A stretch of 64,000 bases of DNA from Lysobacterales bacterium 66-474 (GTDB lineage: Bacteria > Pseudomonadota > Gammaproteobacteria > Xanthomonadales > Rhodanobacteraceae): the NCBI GenBank assembly GCA_001899805.1, contig MKWP01000015.1, positions 558,001 through 622,000 of the forward strand, read 5' to 3'. The translations under genes and the position numbers were made by a program. The notes beneath the pieces are model-generated. The model was not told the origin of the DNA. It saw nothing but the letters and a program-made list of their open reading frames with translations, and did not search any database. Numbering within the stretch: the first letter of the stretch is position 1; each line of letters begins with the position of its first letter. This document shows positions 27,151 to 36,530 of this stretch, piece by piece.

Positions 27151-28371
27151 ATGCCCTTCAACATCGCGCTCAGCGGACTCAACGCGGCTTCCTCGGACCT
27201 CGAGGTCACCGCCAACAACATCGCCAACACCAACACGGTCGGCTTCAAGGGTTCGCGCGCCGATTTCGCCGACGTGTTCGCCACCACCGGCAAGAACCTC
27301 AGCTCCACCGCGATCGGCAGCGGCGTGCGCCTGACCGGCGTCACCCAGGAGTTCGGGCGCGGCAACATCGAATACACCCAGAACAGCCTCGACCTCGCGA
27401 TCAGCGGCAACGGCTTCTTCACCGTCAAGGGCGACGACGGCGTCGCCTACACCCGCGCCGGCAACTTCCAGCAGGACAAGGACGGCTTTGTCGTCACCGC
27501 GCAGGGTCGCCGACTGCAGGTGTTCCCGCCCAACAGCGCGGGCGGTTTCGACATCAGCACCATGAAGGACCTGCAACTGGTCACTTCGCAGAGCCAGGCC
27601 AAGGCCACCGACAACGTGCAGATCGCATTCAACCTGCCGGCCGATGCCACCCCGCCGCTGACGGCGCCGTTCAACGCGGCCGATCCGAACAGCTTCAACC
27701 AGGCCACGCCGTTCACGGTGTACGACTCGCAGGGCGGCGAACACAGCGCCACCGCGTATTACGTGAAGACCGCCACGCCCAACCAGTGGGATGTGCACCT
27801 GGTGGTGGAAGGCCAGGATGCCGGCACCGGCACGCTGACCTTCTCGAACAACGGATCGCTGGCGGCGCCCGCCACCGGCCAGCTGGTGTTCAACCCGGTC
27901 ACCGTCAACGCCGGCACCAACCCGATCCAGCTCACCATGGACATGTCGAACGCGACCCAGTTCGGCAGCAAGTTCTCGGCCGGCGCGGTCAACCAGGACG
28001 GCTTCCCAGCCGGCACACTGTCCAGCATCGACGTGTCCGCCGACGGCGTGGTGTCGGCGCGCTTCTCGAATGGCCAGTCGCGCGCGCTGGGCCAGCTCGC
28101 CCTCGCCGACTTCGCCAATCCGCAAGGCCTGCGCCAGCTCGGCGACACCAGCTGGGCGGAAAGCTACGAATCGGGACAGGCCGTGCGCGGCAGTGCCGGC
28201 AACGGCAAGTTCGGCGCCATCCAGTCGGGCGCGCTCGAAGCCTCCAACACTTCCGACCTGACCGCGCAACTGGTGAACATGATCAAGGCGCAGCGCAACT
28301 ACCAGGCCAACGCGCAGGTGATCTCCACTGACGACAAGATGGTGCAGACCGTCATCAACATCCGCAACTGA
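27151..28371 (+). CDS. flgE: Flagellar hook protein FlgE
   Basis: Main hook subunit of 406 residues. The N-terminus (MPFNIALSGLNAASSDLEVT) and C-terminus (NTSDLTAQLVNMIKAQRNYQ) are the conserved rod/hook helices; the middle (about 90-330) is the variable exposed domain. The start at 27151 is preceded by ACGGAG. flgF follows 26 bp downstream. The 255-bp gap upstream might carry a weak promoter, since hook genes are made at high level, but I cannot point to one. Confidence 0.95.
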   Translation: MPFNIALSGLNAASSDLEVTANNIANTNTVGFKGSRADFADVFATTGKNLSSTAIGSGVRLTGVTQEFGRGNIEYTQNSLDLAISGNGFFTVKGDDGVAYTRAGNFQQDKDGFVVTAQGRRLQVFPPNSAGGFDISTMKDLQLVTSQSQAKATDNVQIAFNLPADATPPLTAPFNAADPNSFNQATPFTVYDSQGGEHSATAYYVKTATPNQWDVHLVVEGQDAGTGTLTFSNNGSLAAPATGQLVFNPVTVNAGTNPIQLTMDMSNATQFGSKFSAGAVNQDGFPAGTLSSIDVSADGVVSARFSNGQSRALGQLALADFANPQGLRQLGDTSWAESYESGQAVRGSAGNGKFGAIQSGALEASNTSDLTAQLVNMIKAQRNYQANAQVISTDDKMVQTVINIRN

Positions 28372-28397
28372 TGAAGACGCACGCCTGAGGAATCGCC

Positions 28398-29138
28398 ATG
28401 GACCGCTCGCTCTACGTTGCCATGACCGGCGCCACGCAGATCCTGCGTGCGCAGACCGAGACCAGCCACAACATCGCCAATGCCTCGACGGTCGGCTTCA
28501 AGGCGGAGATGGTCGCGTTCCGCGACCTGCCGGTGCTGGGCGAAGGCATGCCCACCCGCATCAACGCAGTCGCGCGCGGCAGCGGTTACGACCTGTCCTC
28601 GGGCACGCTTTCCACCACCGGCCGCGACCTCGACGTGGCCGTGCAAGGCCAGGGCTGGATCGCGGTGCAGTCTCCCGCCGGCGGCGAGGGCTACACCCGC
28701 GCCGGCGACCTGCAGCTCACCCCGGACGGCATGCTCACCGATGCGCGCGGCAACCCGGTGCTGGGCGACGGCGGTCCGATCACGCTGCCGCCGTCCTCGC
28801 ACATCGACATCGGCGCCGACGGCACGGTGTCGGTGGTGCCGCTGGGCGAGAAGCCCGACACGCTGGTCAGCGTCGGCCGCATCCGCCTGGTCAATCCGCC
28901 GCCGCAACAGTTGCAGCAAGGCGACGACGCCTTGATGCACTTGCGCGATGGCGGCCAGGCACCGGCCGACGCCGACGTGAAACTCGCTTCCGGCGTACTC
29001 GAAGGCAGCAACGTCAACCCTTCCACCGAACTGGTGAAGATGATCGCGCTGTCGCGCCAGTTCGAGATGCAGGTGCGCGCGATCCACAGCGCCGATGAAA
29101 ACGCGCAGGCCGCGAGCAAGTTGCTGCAGGCCAGCTGA
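28398..29138 (+). CDS. flgF: Flagellar basal-body rod protein FlgF
   Basis: Proximal rod protein of 246 residues. It begins MDRSLYVAMTGATQILRAQT and ends with the helix STELVKMIALSRQFEMQVRA. GAGGAA stands ahead of the ATG. Its closest neighbour in sequence and place is flgG. Length is normal for the family. Confidence 0.94.
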   Translation: MDRSLYVAMTGATQILRAQTETSHNIANASTVGFKAEMVAFRDLPVLGEGMPTRINAVARGSGYDLSSGTLSTTGRDLDVAVQGQGWIAVQSPAGGEGYTRAGDLQLTPDGMLTDARGNPVLGDGGPITLPPSSHIDIGADGTVSVVPLGEKPDTLVSVGRIRLVNPPPQQLQQGDDALMHLRDGGQAPADADVKLASGVLEGSNVNPSTELVKMIALSRQFEMQVRAIHSADENAQAASKLLQAS

Positions 29139-29203
29139 CATGACTATCGCGATCCCCGATTCCAACCTTGCAACAAGCCGCGCCGCGGCGCAGGAGTAAC
29201 CCG

Positions 29204-29989
29204 ATGTTCACTTCACTGTGGGTCGCCAAGACCGGACTCGATGCGCAGCAGACGCGCATGGACGTCATCTCCAACAACCTCGCGAACGTCAACACCACCG
29301 CGTTCAAGAGCTCGCGCGCGTCGTTCCAGGATCTGGTCTACCAGAACGTCAAGCAGCCCGGTGGCCAGACCACCGAGCAGACGCAGTCGCCCTCGGGCCT
29401 GATGCTGGGCACCGGCGTGCGCGTGGTCGGCACCGAAAAACTTTTCACGCAGGGCAACCTCAGCCAGACCGGCAATGCACTCGACGTCGCGATCGAAGGC
29501 CGTGGCTTCCTGCAGGTCGCGATGCCGGACGGTTCCACCGCCTACACCCGCGACGGCTCGCTGCACTTGAGCCGCGACGGCCAACTGGTCACGGCCAGCG
29601 GTTATCCGCTCGATCCGTCCATCAACCTGCCGCCGAACGCACAGAGCGTGACCATTGGCAAGGACGGCACGGTCAGCGTCACCGTGCCCGGCCAGTCCGC
29701 GCCGACCCAGGTCGGCACCCTGCAGATGGCCGACTTCGTCAATCCCGCCGGCCTGCAACCGACCGGCGAAAACCTGTACGTCGAGACCGCCTCCAGCGGC
29801 GCGGCGCAGATCGGCCAGCCCGGCCTGAACGGCATGGGCACGCTGGAACAGGGCTCGCTGGAAACCTCCAACGTCAACGTGGTGGAAGCGCTGGTCAACA
29901 TGATCGAAACCCAGCGCGCCTATGAAATGAACTCCAAGGCCATCTCGGCCACCGACGGCATGCTGCAAGACCTCACCAGCAAGATGTGA
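29204..29989 (+). CDS. flgG: Flagellar distal rod protein FlgG
   Basis: Distal rod subunit of 261 residues with strongly conserved ends ([20 protein letters not shown] and [20 protein letters not shown]). AGGAG precedes the ATG at 29204, and the in-frame start 12 codons upstream is less likely. The stop is 4 nt before the earliest possible start of flgH. Confidence 0.95.
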   Translation: MFTSLWVAKTGLDAQQTRMDVISNNLANVNTTAFKSSRASFQDLVYQNVKQPGGQTTEQTQSPSGLMLGTGVRVVGTEKLFTQGNLSQTGNALDVAIEGRGFLQVAMPDGSTAYTRDGSLHLSRDGQLVTASGYPLDPSINLPPNAQSVTIGKDGTVSVTVPGQSAPTQVGTLQMADFVNPAGLQPTGENLYVETASSGAAQIGQPGLNGMGTLEQGSLETSNVNVVEALVNMIETQRAYEMNSKAISATDGMLQDLTSKM

Positions 29990-29993
29990 TGAC

Positions 29994-30815
29994 GTGAACG
30001 CCCCTCCCTTCAGCATGCTCCCGGCCTCCGCGAAATCGGTCACGGCATCACCGCGACAGAGCCTGTATGTCCGCGAAGGACGCCAAGTACACGAAGAAAA
30101 GCAGAACCATTTTCTGCCCGGCTTCCATTTGCGTTCTTTGCGTCCTTGGCGTCCTTTGCGGTCAATGATCTTTTGCTCTGTCGCCGCGTTGGCAGGCTGC
30201 GCGACTTCCGCGCCGCGCATCGATCCGGCGTGGTCGCCGACCATGCCGATCTCGCAGGAAGCGCCACCGCCCGCCGACGGTTCGATCTACCACGATGCGC
30301 AGTCGATGGAATTGTTTTCCGATCCGCGCGCGCATCGCGTCGGCGACATCCTCACCATCGTGCTGGCCGAGAACACCCAGGCCAGCAAGAAGGCCAGCAC
30401 CTCCACGTCCAAGAAGGACGACACCAGCCTCGGCGGCGCCACGCTGTGGGGCAAGACCTTCCCGTTGAACGGCGGCAAGATCGCGAGCCTGTCCGGCGAA
30501 CGCGGCTTCGACGGTTCCGGCAGCAGCAGCCAGAGCAACCAGCTGACCGGGCAGATCACGGTGACGGTGGCGCAGCGCCTGTCCAACGGCAACCTGGTGT
30601 TGCGCGGCGAGAAGTGGCTGACCATCAACCAGGGCCGCGAACTGGTGCGCATCGCCGGCATCGCGCGCCCGCAGGACATCGGCCCCGACAACACCATCCT
30701 GTCCACGCGCATCGCCAACGCGCAGATCACCTACACCGGCAGCGGCACGCTGGCCGACGCGAACACGCAGGGCTGGCTGTCGCGCTTCTTCAATTCCAAG
30801 TGGATGCCATTCTGA
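29994..30815 (+). CDS. flgH: Flagellar L-ring lipoprotein FlgH, start inside or before a repeat element
   Basis: Outer-membrane L-ring subunit. The body from about residue 90 is a standard FlgH ([49 protein letters not shown]), and a lipobox ALAGC is clear at about 64-68 counted from the GTG at 29994. That start would leave 67 residues before the lipid-bearing Cys, too many for a signal peptide. The ATG at 30165 would leave only 11 with no positive charge. In-frame TTG codons between 30128 and 30160 would give a good Arg-rich signal peptide. The whole stretch is encoded by the palindromic repeat at 30053-30184. None of these starts has a clear ribosome site. The coordinates give the maximal frame, and the end overlaps flgI. 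Confidence 0.88.
   Translation: MNAPPFSMLPASAKSVTASPRQSLYVREGRQVHEEKQNHFLPGFHLRSLRPWRPLRSMIFCSVAALAGCATSAPRIDPAWSPTMPISQEAPPPADGSIYHDAQSMELFSDPRAHRVGDILTIVLAENTQASKKASTSTSKKDDTSLGGATLWGKTFPLNGGKIASLSGERGFDGSGSSSQSNQLTGQITVTVAQRLSNGNLVLRGEKWLTINQGRELVRIAGIARPQDIGPDNTILSTRIANAQITYTGSGTLADANTQGWLSRFFNSKWMPF
30053..30184. repeat. Palindromic repeat element inserted at the 5' end of flgH
   Basis: About 132 bp bounded by 10-bp inverted ends (GCGACAGAGC / GCTCTGTCGC). Inside, larger imperfect arms face each other: GTCCGCGAAGGACGCCAAG on the left and, read in reverse complement from the right, ACCGCAAAGGACGCCAAGG. The same CCGCAAAGGAC core occurs in the element between flhB and flhA. It has no coding capacity for a transposase and looks like a small non-autonomous palindromic element. 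Confidence 0.75.
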
Positions 30816-31993
30816 TGAGCACGCAGATTCACGCCCGCCACATCGAAACCTGCGAACAGGCCCGGCGCACCGCGATGGCGCGAGTGTGCGCGCGCATCGC
30901 CGTCGCGTTGCTGGTCGCAACCCTGATCGCGATGGCGATGCCCGCGCACGCCGAGCGCCTCGGCGACCTCGCGCAGGTGGGCGGTGTGCGCAGCAACCAG
31001 TTGATCGGCTACGGGCTGGTGGTCGGCCTGGAAGGCAGCGGCGACCAGACCAGCCAGGCGCCCTTCACCACGCAAAGCATCGAGAACATGCTGCAACAGT
31101 TCGGCGTGACCGTGCCCGCGAACGTGCGCCCGCAGTTGCGCAATGCCGCCGCGGTGGTGGTCACCGCCTCGTTGCCCGCGTTCGCGAAACCCGGCCAGGC
31201 CATCGACGTCACCGTGGCCTCGATCGGCAACGCCAAGAGCCTGCGCGGCGGCGAATTGCTGATGACGCCGCTGCGCGGCGCCGACGGCAACACCTACGCG
31301 ATCGCGCAAGGCAGCGTGCTGGTCGGCGGCGTCAATGCCCAGGGCGCCAGCGGTTCCAGCGTGCAGGTGAACATTTCCTCCACCGGACGCATTCCCAACG
31401 GCGCCAGCGTGGAACGCACGGTGCCGAACGGTTTCGCCGACAGCGGCAGCCTCACCCTCAATCTCAACACACCGGATTTCACCACCGCGAACAGGGTCGC
31501 CAAGGCCATCAACGAACGCTTCGGCGACGGCACCGCGCAGGCCAACGACGCGGTCTCGGTGCAGGTGCGCGCGCCACTGGACCCGACCCAGCGGGTGTCG
31601 TGGATCGCCGACATCCAGAACCTCGACGTCACGCCGGGCGATGCGCCCGCACGCGTGATCGTGAATTCGCGCACCGGCACGGTGGTGATCGGTTCCGACG
31701 TCAAGGTCAGCGCCGCCGCGGTCGCGCACGGCTCGATCGAAGTCAGCATCGGCGAACAGCCGTTGGTCAGCCAGCCCGCGCCGTTCAGCAAGGGCCAGAC
31801 CGTGGTGGTGCCGAACAGCAGCGTCAAGATTTCCGAACACGGCGGGCACATGTTCAAGTTCGGCCCCGGCGTCAGCCTCGACCAGATCGTGCACGCGGTG
31901 AACCAGGTCGGCGCGTCGCCCAACGACCTCATTTCCATCCTGCAGGCGTTGAAGCAATCCGGCGCGTTGCACGCCGAGCTCGTGGTGATTTGA
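30815..31993 (+). CDS. flgI: Flagellar P-ring protein FlgI
   Basis: Periplasmic P-ring subunit of about 392 residues. A signal peptide lies within the first 46 residues (core [20 protein letters not shown]). The mature protein begins [20 protein letters not shown], a classic FlgI start, and runs to [20 protein letters not shown]. The ATG at 30815 overlaps the flgH stop; an ATG at 30875 would give a signal peptide of more usual length and is a real alternative. Its chaperone FlgA is at 22122. Confidence 0.94.
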   Translation: MSTQIHARHIETCEQARRTAMARVCARIAVALLVATLIAMAMPAHAERLGDLAQVGGVRSNQLIGYGLVVGLEGSGDQTSQAPFTTQSIENMLQQFGVTVPANVRPQLRNAAAVVVTASLPAFAKPGQAIDVTVASIGNAKSLRGGELLMTPLRGADGNTYAIAQGSVLVGGVNAQGASGSSVQVNISSTGRIPNGASVERTVPNGFADSGSLTLNLNTPDFTTANRVAKAINERFGDGTAQANDAVSVQVRAPLDPTQRVSWIADIQNLDVTPGDAPARVIVNSRTGTVVIGSDVKVSAAAVAHGSIEVSIGEQPLVSQPAPFSKGQTVVVPNSSVKISEHGGHMFKFGPGVSLDQIVHAVNQVGASPNDLISILQALKQSGALHAELVVI

Positions 31994-31995
31994 AG

Positions 31996-33075
31996 ATGCA
32001 AGCGCCGCCGCTGCCCGCGCAAGGCCCCACTGCCTGGACCGACATCCAGGGCATGGCGAGCTTGCGCCGCGCAGCGACCCGGGACAGCAAGGCCGCGCTG
32101 CCGGCGGTGGCGCGCCAGTTCGAATCGCTGTTCACGCAGATGCTGCTGAAGTCCATGCGCGAAGCCAGCTTCGGCGGCGGCATCCTGGACAGTTCCGAAT
32201 CCGACCAGTGGCGCGACATGTTCGACAAGCAGATCGCGTTGTCGATGGCGAACGACGGCAAGGGCATGGGCATCGCCGCGATGCTGGTCCGCCAGCTCGG
32301 TGGCAAGCCCGACGCCGCCCCCGCGGCTGGCAGCGACCCCACGACGCTGACGGCGGAGTTGCGGGCCGCGCGCACGCTCGCCGGATTCGTGGCCGGCACG
32401 GCGGCAGGCTCGCCCGGTGACGCCTCCGCGAACGCACCTGCCGCCACGTCGACCGACGCGGCCGGCAACGACGACGGCGCATCGGACAATTTCATCGAGC
32501 GCGCCCTGCAGTTCGCGAAAACCGCGGGCAGCAGCGCGTTGCAGGCGGCGCAGAAGATGGCGTTCGCGGGTCCCGAGGATTTCGTGCAGAAGCTCGCGCC
32601 CTACGCACAGGCCGCGGCGCAGAAACTCGGCGTCAGCGTGCGCGCGGTGCTGGCGCAGGCTGCGCTGGAAACCGGCTGGGGCAAGCACATGCCGAAGCAG
32701 GCCGACGGCAGCAGCAGCCACAACCTGTTCGGGATCAAGACCGGTTCGAGCTGGAACGGCAAGAGCGCCAACGTACCCACGCTCGAATACGAAAACGGCG
32801 TCGCGGTGCACCGCAATGCCGCGTTCCGTGCCTACACGGGGCCGATGCAGGCGTTCGCCGACTACGCGCGGATGCTCAGCGACAACCCGCGCTACGCGCA
32901 TGCGCTCGGACACGGCGACGACGTCGCCGGCTTCGCGCACGCGCTGCGCCGCGCCGGTTACGCCACCGACCCCACCTACGCGGCCAAGCTCACCCACATC
33001 GCCAACAGCGACACCATGCGCGATGCGCTGGCATCGCTCAAGAATTCCTTCTTCACGCCGAAAGCGGGGCTGTGA
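31996..33075 (+). CDS. flgJ: Flagellar rod-cap and peptidoglycan hydrolase FlgJ
   Basis: Two-domain protein of 359 residues. The N-terminal rod-cap domain (about 20-110, with ARQFESLFTQMLLKSMREAS) is followed by a Thr/Ala-rich linker. The C-terminal glucosaminidase domain (about 195-355) carries the catalytic Glu in LAQAALETGWGKHMP and the YxxGxxVHRN-like region. It opens the murein for the rod. The start is 2 nt after the flgI stop. A sigma-28 promoter for flgK lies inside its last codons. Confidence 0.94.
   Translation: MQAPPLPAQGPTAWTDIQGMASLRRAATRDSKAALPAVARQFESLFTQMLLKSMREASFGGGILDSSESDQWRDMFDKQIALSMANDGKGMGIAAMLVRQLGGKPDAAPAAGSDPTTLTAELRAARTLAGFVAGTAAGSPGDASANAPAATSTDAAGNDDGASDNFIERALQFAKTAGSSALQAAQKMAFAGPEDFVQKLAPYAQAAAQKLGVSVRAVLAQAALETGWGKHMPKQADGSSSHNLFGIKTGSSWNGKSANVPTLEYENGVAVHRNAAFRAYTGPMQAFADYARMLSDNPRYAHALGHGDDVAGFAHALRRAGYATDPTYAAKLTHIANSDTMRDALASLKNSFFTPKAGL
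33038..33064 (+). promoter_or_regulatory. Sigma-28 (FliA) promoter of flgKL, inside flgJ
   Basis: TCAAGAAT-N11-GCCGAAAG with canonical spacing, within the last codons of flgJ and about 38 bp before flgK. As in enterics, it would raise hook-filament junction proteins at the late stage. Confidence 0.72.
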
Positions 33076-33102
33076 TGCGCCAAATGATCGGAAACATTCG
33101 CC

Positions 33103-34962
33103 ATGGCTGACCTGCTCGGTACCGGCATTTCCGGCCTGCTGGCGTCGCGCGTCGCGCTGGACACCACCAGCCACAACATCGCCAACGTCAACACCGCGGG
33201 CTACAGCCGGCAGACGGTGGACCTGGCCGCGCGCAACCCGCAACAAGCCGGCAACCTGTTCATCGGCCAGGGCGTGGACGTGGTCGGGGTGCAGCGCGCC
33301 TACAGCCAGTACCTGACCACGGCGCTTTGGGGCCAGGGTTCGTCGCTGCAGCGCGCCGACACCTTCAACCAGCTCACCAGCGACCTCAACAACCTGATGG
33401 GCGGCAACAACAACCTGCAGACCGCGCTGGACGGTTTCTACGCCGGCGTGCAGGACGTCGCCAACAGCCCGACTTCGTCGCCCACTCGGCAGGCGCTGCT
33501 CGCCAAGGCCACTTCGCTGGCCGGCACCTTCCACACGCTCGACCAGCAACTCGGCCAGCAATGGGGGCAGATCAACCAGCGCATCTCCGACAGCGTCGCC
33601 GGCATCAACAGCCTCGCCAGCGGCATCGCCGACCTCAACAAGCAGATCGAAAGCCAGGCGTCCGGCGGCAATGCGCCCAGCGACCTGCTGGATCGCCGCG
33701 ACGAACTGCTGCGCCAGCTTTCGGAAAAGGTGCAGATCACCACCTCGACCCAAGGCAACAGCATCAACGTGTTCATCGGCAACGGCCAGACCCTGGTCAG
33801 CAGCGGCAGCGCGCAGGCGCTGAAGACCGCAGCCAATCCCTACGACGCCACCCGCGTCGAAGTGGTCGCGTCCACCGGCGCCAACCTGAGCGGCCAGTTG
33901 AGCGGCGGTTCGCTGGGCGGCTTGCTGGATTACCGCAGCAGCGTGCTGGAACCGACCCGCAACAAGCTGGGGCAGATCGCCGTCGCGTTCGCCAGCGCGG
34001 TCAACACGCAGCACCGCCAGGGCATGGACTTGAACGGCCAGCTCGGCGGCGACCTGTTCACGCTGCCCACGCCGCAAGGCTTGCCTTCCAGCAGCAACAC
34101 CGGCAGCGCCGGCCTCGCGGTTTCGATCGCCGACGTCTCCAGCCTGACCGCGAACGACTACAACCTGCGCTACGACGGCAGCGCGTGGACACTGCGCACC
34201 TCGGGCGGCACGCCGGTCGCGATGACCGGCACCGGCACCGCCGCGGATCCCTTCGTGTTCGACGGCTTGCACGTGACCGTCTCGGGCAGCGCCGCGGCCG
34301 GCGACAGTTTCAGCATCCGACCCACCGCAAACGCGGCCGGCGGCATGCAACTCGCGATCAGCGACGCCAACCAGTTGGCGATGGCGGCGCCGGTAAAGGC
34401 CATTGCCGCCAGCGGCAACAAGGCCAACGGCACGGTTTCCGTCACCGACGTCGGCGACGCGAACCTGCTGGCGACCACGCAGATCCAGTTCACCAACGCC
34501 ACCACCTACACGATCAACGGCGCCGGCAGTTATGCCTACACCCCCGGCACGCCGATCCAGATGAACGGTTGGAGCCTCGCGCTGGACGGGCCGCCCGCGG
34601 CCGCCGACAGCTTCACGGTGAAAGCCAACAGCGACGGCGCCGGCGACAACAGCAACGCGCTGGCGCTGGGCCGAACCGCCGACCTCGGCGTGCTCGGCGG
34701 CGGCACGGTTTCCGCCGGCGACGCCTACGCCAGCCTGGTCGCCGCCAACGGCACCATCGGCGCGCAGGCCGAAGTCAACTTCAACGCGCAAACCAGCCTG
34801 TACCAGCAGGCCCAGCAGTCGCAGCAATCGGTGGCCGGCGTCAACCTCGAGGAAGAAGCCGGCAACCTGATCCGCTACCAGCAGTCCTACCAGGCCGCGG
34901 CGCAGGTGATCTCCACCGCCAACACCATCTTCAACACCCTGATCACCGCGGTCCGAGGTTGA
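33103..34962 (+). CDS. flgK: Flagellar hook-filament junction protein FlgK (HAP1)
   Basis: First junction protein between hook and filament, 619 residues. The N-terminus (LLASRVALDTTSHNIANVNT, then AGYSRQTVDL) and C-terminus (GVNLEEEAGNLIRYQQSYQA) are the conserved coiled-coil ends. The middle is longer than in E. coli FlgK, with Ala/Gly-rich domains at about 330-560. The start lies 27 bp after flgJ. flgL follows after 2 nt. Export is likely chaperoned by FlgN (21264). Confidence 0.95.
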   Translation: MADLLGTGISGLLASRVALDTTSHNIANVNTAGYSRQTVDLAARNPQQAGNLFIGQGVDVVGVQRAYSQYLTTALWGQGSSLQRADTFNQLTSDLNNLMGGNNNLQTALDGFYAGVQDVANSPTSSPTRQALLAKATSLAGTFHTLDQQLGQQWGQINQRISDSVAGINSLASGIADLNKQIESQASGGNAPSDLLDRRDELLRQLSEKVQITTSTQGNSINVFIGNGQTLVSSGSAQALKTAANPYDATRVEVVASTGANLSGQLSGGSLGGLLDYRSSVLEPTRNKLGQIAVAFASAVNTQHRQGMDLNGQLGGDLFTLPTPQGLPSSSNTGSAGLAVSIADVSSLTANDYNLRYDGSAWTLRTSGGTPVAMTGTGTAADPFVFDGLHVTVSGSAAAGDSFSIRPTANAAGGMQLAISDANQLAMAAPVKAIAASGNKANGTVSVTDVGDANLLATTQIQFTNATTYTINGAGSYAYTPGTPIQMNGWSLALDGPPAAADSFTVKANSDGAGDNSNALALGRTADLGVLGGGTVSAGDAYASLVAANGTIGAQAEVNFNAQTSLYQQAQQSQQSVAGVNLEEEAGNLIRYQQSYQAAAQVISTANTIFNTLITAVRG

Positions 34963-34964
34963 GC

Positions 34965-36152
34965 ATGCGCATCTCCACGACCTGGGCGCAGCAGCGCGCC
35001 ATCAACGACATCCTCAACCGCCAGTCGGATCTCTCGGACACGCAGGCGCATGTCGCCAGCGGCAAACGCATCATGAATGCCTCCGACGATCCGGTGGCGG
35101 CGGCACAGGTGCTGAAGCTGCAACACGTCGAGGCCGCCAACCAGCAGTATTCGCGCAACATCGACAGCGCCAGCAACCGGCTGGGGCTGGAAGAAACCTC
35201 GCTCGACCAGGTCACCGGCATCCTGCAACGCGTGCGCACGCTCGCACTGCAAGGCACCAACGCCAGCCAGACCCGGGACGACCGCACCGCCGCCGCCAGC
35301 GAATTGCGCCAGCTGTTCTCGCAACTGGTGCAGACGACCAACGCCACCGATGCACAGGGCGACGCGCTGTTCGCCGGCAACGCGGTGCGGGCGACGCCGT
35401 TCGTGCAGGGTGCCGGCTTCTCGGTCAGCTACGCCGGCGACGACGGCCAGCGCATGGTCGCGGCGGCGCCCGGCATGCAGGTCGCGACCGGCGACCCCGG
35501 CAGCAACCTGTTCATGGACATTCCCGCCGGCAACGGACGCTTCGCGGTCGCCGCGGGCGCATCCAACACCGGCTCGGTGGTGGTCGGCGCCAGCAGCGTC
35601 ACCGACATGCAGGCCTACGTGCCCGGCAACTACACCATCACCTTCACCGCCGCCGACCAATGGCAGGCGAAGGATTCCAGCGGCACCATCGTCGCCAACG
35701 GCAACTACGACGGCAGTGGCGCGATCGCCTTCAACGGCATGCAGATTTCGCTCGACGGCAACGCTGCCGTCGGCGACACCCTGCAAGTGCAAGGCGGCGC
35801 GACGCAGGACATGTTCTCCAGCATCGGCAAGTTGATTGACACCTTCGAAAACACGCCGCCCGGTCCCGCCTCGGCCAACATCGTCAACCGCCAGATCGAA
35901 GGCATCGACCAGTCGCTGCAACGCGTGCTGGACGTGCAGGCCCGCGTCGGCGCACGCATGAACACGCTGGATACGCAGAAGTCCACCTCGGGCGACCTGT
36001 CGGTGCAGAACCAGAGCGCGATCTCGCAGCTCGGCGACCTCGACATGGCCAGCGCCATCAGCAAGCTCAACCTGCAATCGGTCGCGCTGCAAGCCGCCCA
36101 GCAAACCTACGTGAAGGTGCAGGGCATGTCGTTGTTCGATTACCTGAAGTAG
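34965..36152 (+). CDS. flgL: Flagellar hook-filament junction protein FlgL (HAP3)
   Basis: Second junction protein, 395 residues, flagellin-like at both ends (MRISTTWAQQRAINDILNRQ and ISKLNLQSVALQAAQQTYVK). HVASGKRIMNASDDPVAAAQ is a typical FlgL/flagellin segment. It is the last gene of the flgB-flgL series. A 378-bp gap to fliC follows with no clear terminator. Confidence 0.94.
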   Translation: MRISTTWAQQRAINDILNRQSDLSDTQAHVASGKRIMNASDDPVAAAQVLKLQHVEAANQQYSRNIDSASNRLGLEETSLDQVTGILQRVRTLALQGTNASQTRDDRTAAASELRQLFSQLVQTTNATDAQGDALFAGNAVRATPFVQGAGFSVSYAGDDGQRMVAAAPGMQVATGDPGSNLFMDIPAGNGRFAVAAGASNTGSVVVGASSVTDMQAYVPGNYTITFTAADQWQAKDSSGTIVANGNYDGSGAIAFNGMQISLDGNAAVGDTLQVQGGATQDMFSSIGKLIDTFENTPPGPASANIVNRQIEGIDQSLQRVLDVQARVGARMNTLDTQKSTSGDLSVQNQSAISQLGDLDMASAISKLNLQSVALQAAQQTYVKVQGMSLFDYLK

Positions 36153-36530
36153 GGCCTGCGCGCCTGGCGGGCGGACACACCCGTTGCGTGCCGGACAACG
36201 CACGATCAAGCCGGTGTTTCGCGACACCGATGTTCACATCGACGTGGACCGCGATCGCTGCCTTCCCTGCATCGAAACTGCCGCACGCGGCCGCCGCGAT
36301 GGCGTAACCGCGGATGACACGAATCCCCAAGGCAGCAACAAGCGGCACGTGCAAGCGCGCAATGCGCAAGTTGTGACAAGACGCACACACACGAATCCCG
36401 TGTCGCTTCTCAAGTTCGCGCAAGGCATGCCGAAACAATCTCCGAGGCGGCATGCAACCGGTTGTCGGTGGCACCGCCGGAACGACCCAAGCCGGCTTTC
36501 CGGCACACCAAACCGTCAGGAGCAAATCTC
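36153..36530. other. Intergenic region between flgL and fliC
   Basis: About 378 bp. The right part carries the fliC sigma-28 promoter (36410-36436) and a long untranslated leader of about 88 nt ending in an AGGAGC ribosome site. In the left part I see only weak hairpins after flgL and no gene; short frames on both strands have no recognisable content. Confidence 0.6.
36410..36436 (+). promoter_or_regulatory. Sigma-28 (FliA) promoter of fliC
   Basis: TCAAGTTC-N11-GCCGAAAC with canonical spacing, about 95 bp upstream of the flagellin start. Its sequence is almost the same as the fliD promoter at 38139-38165. Confidence 0.88.
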
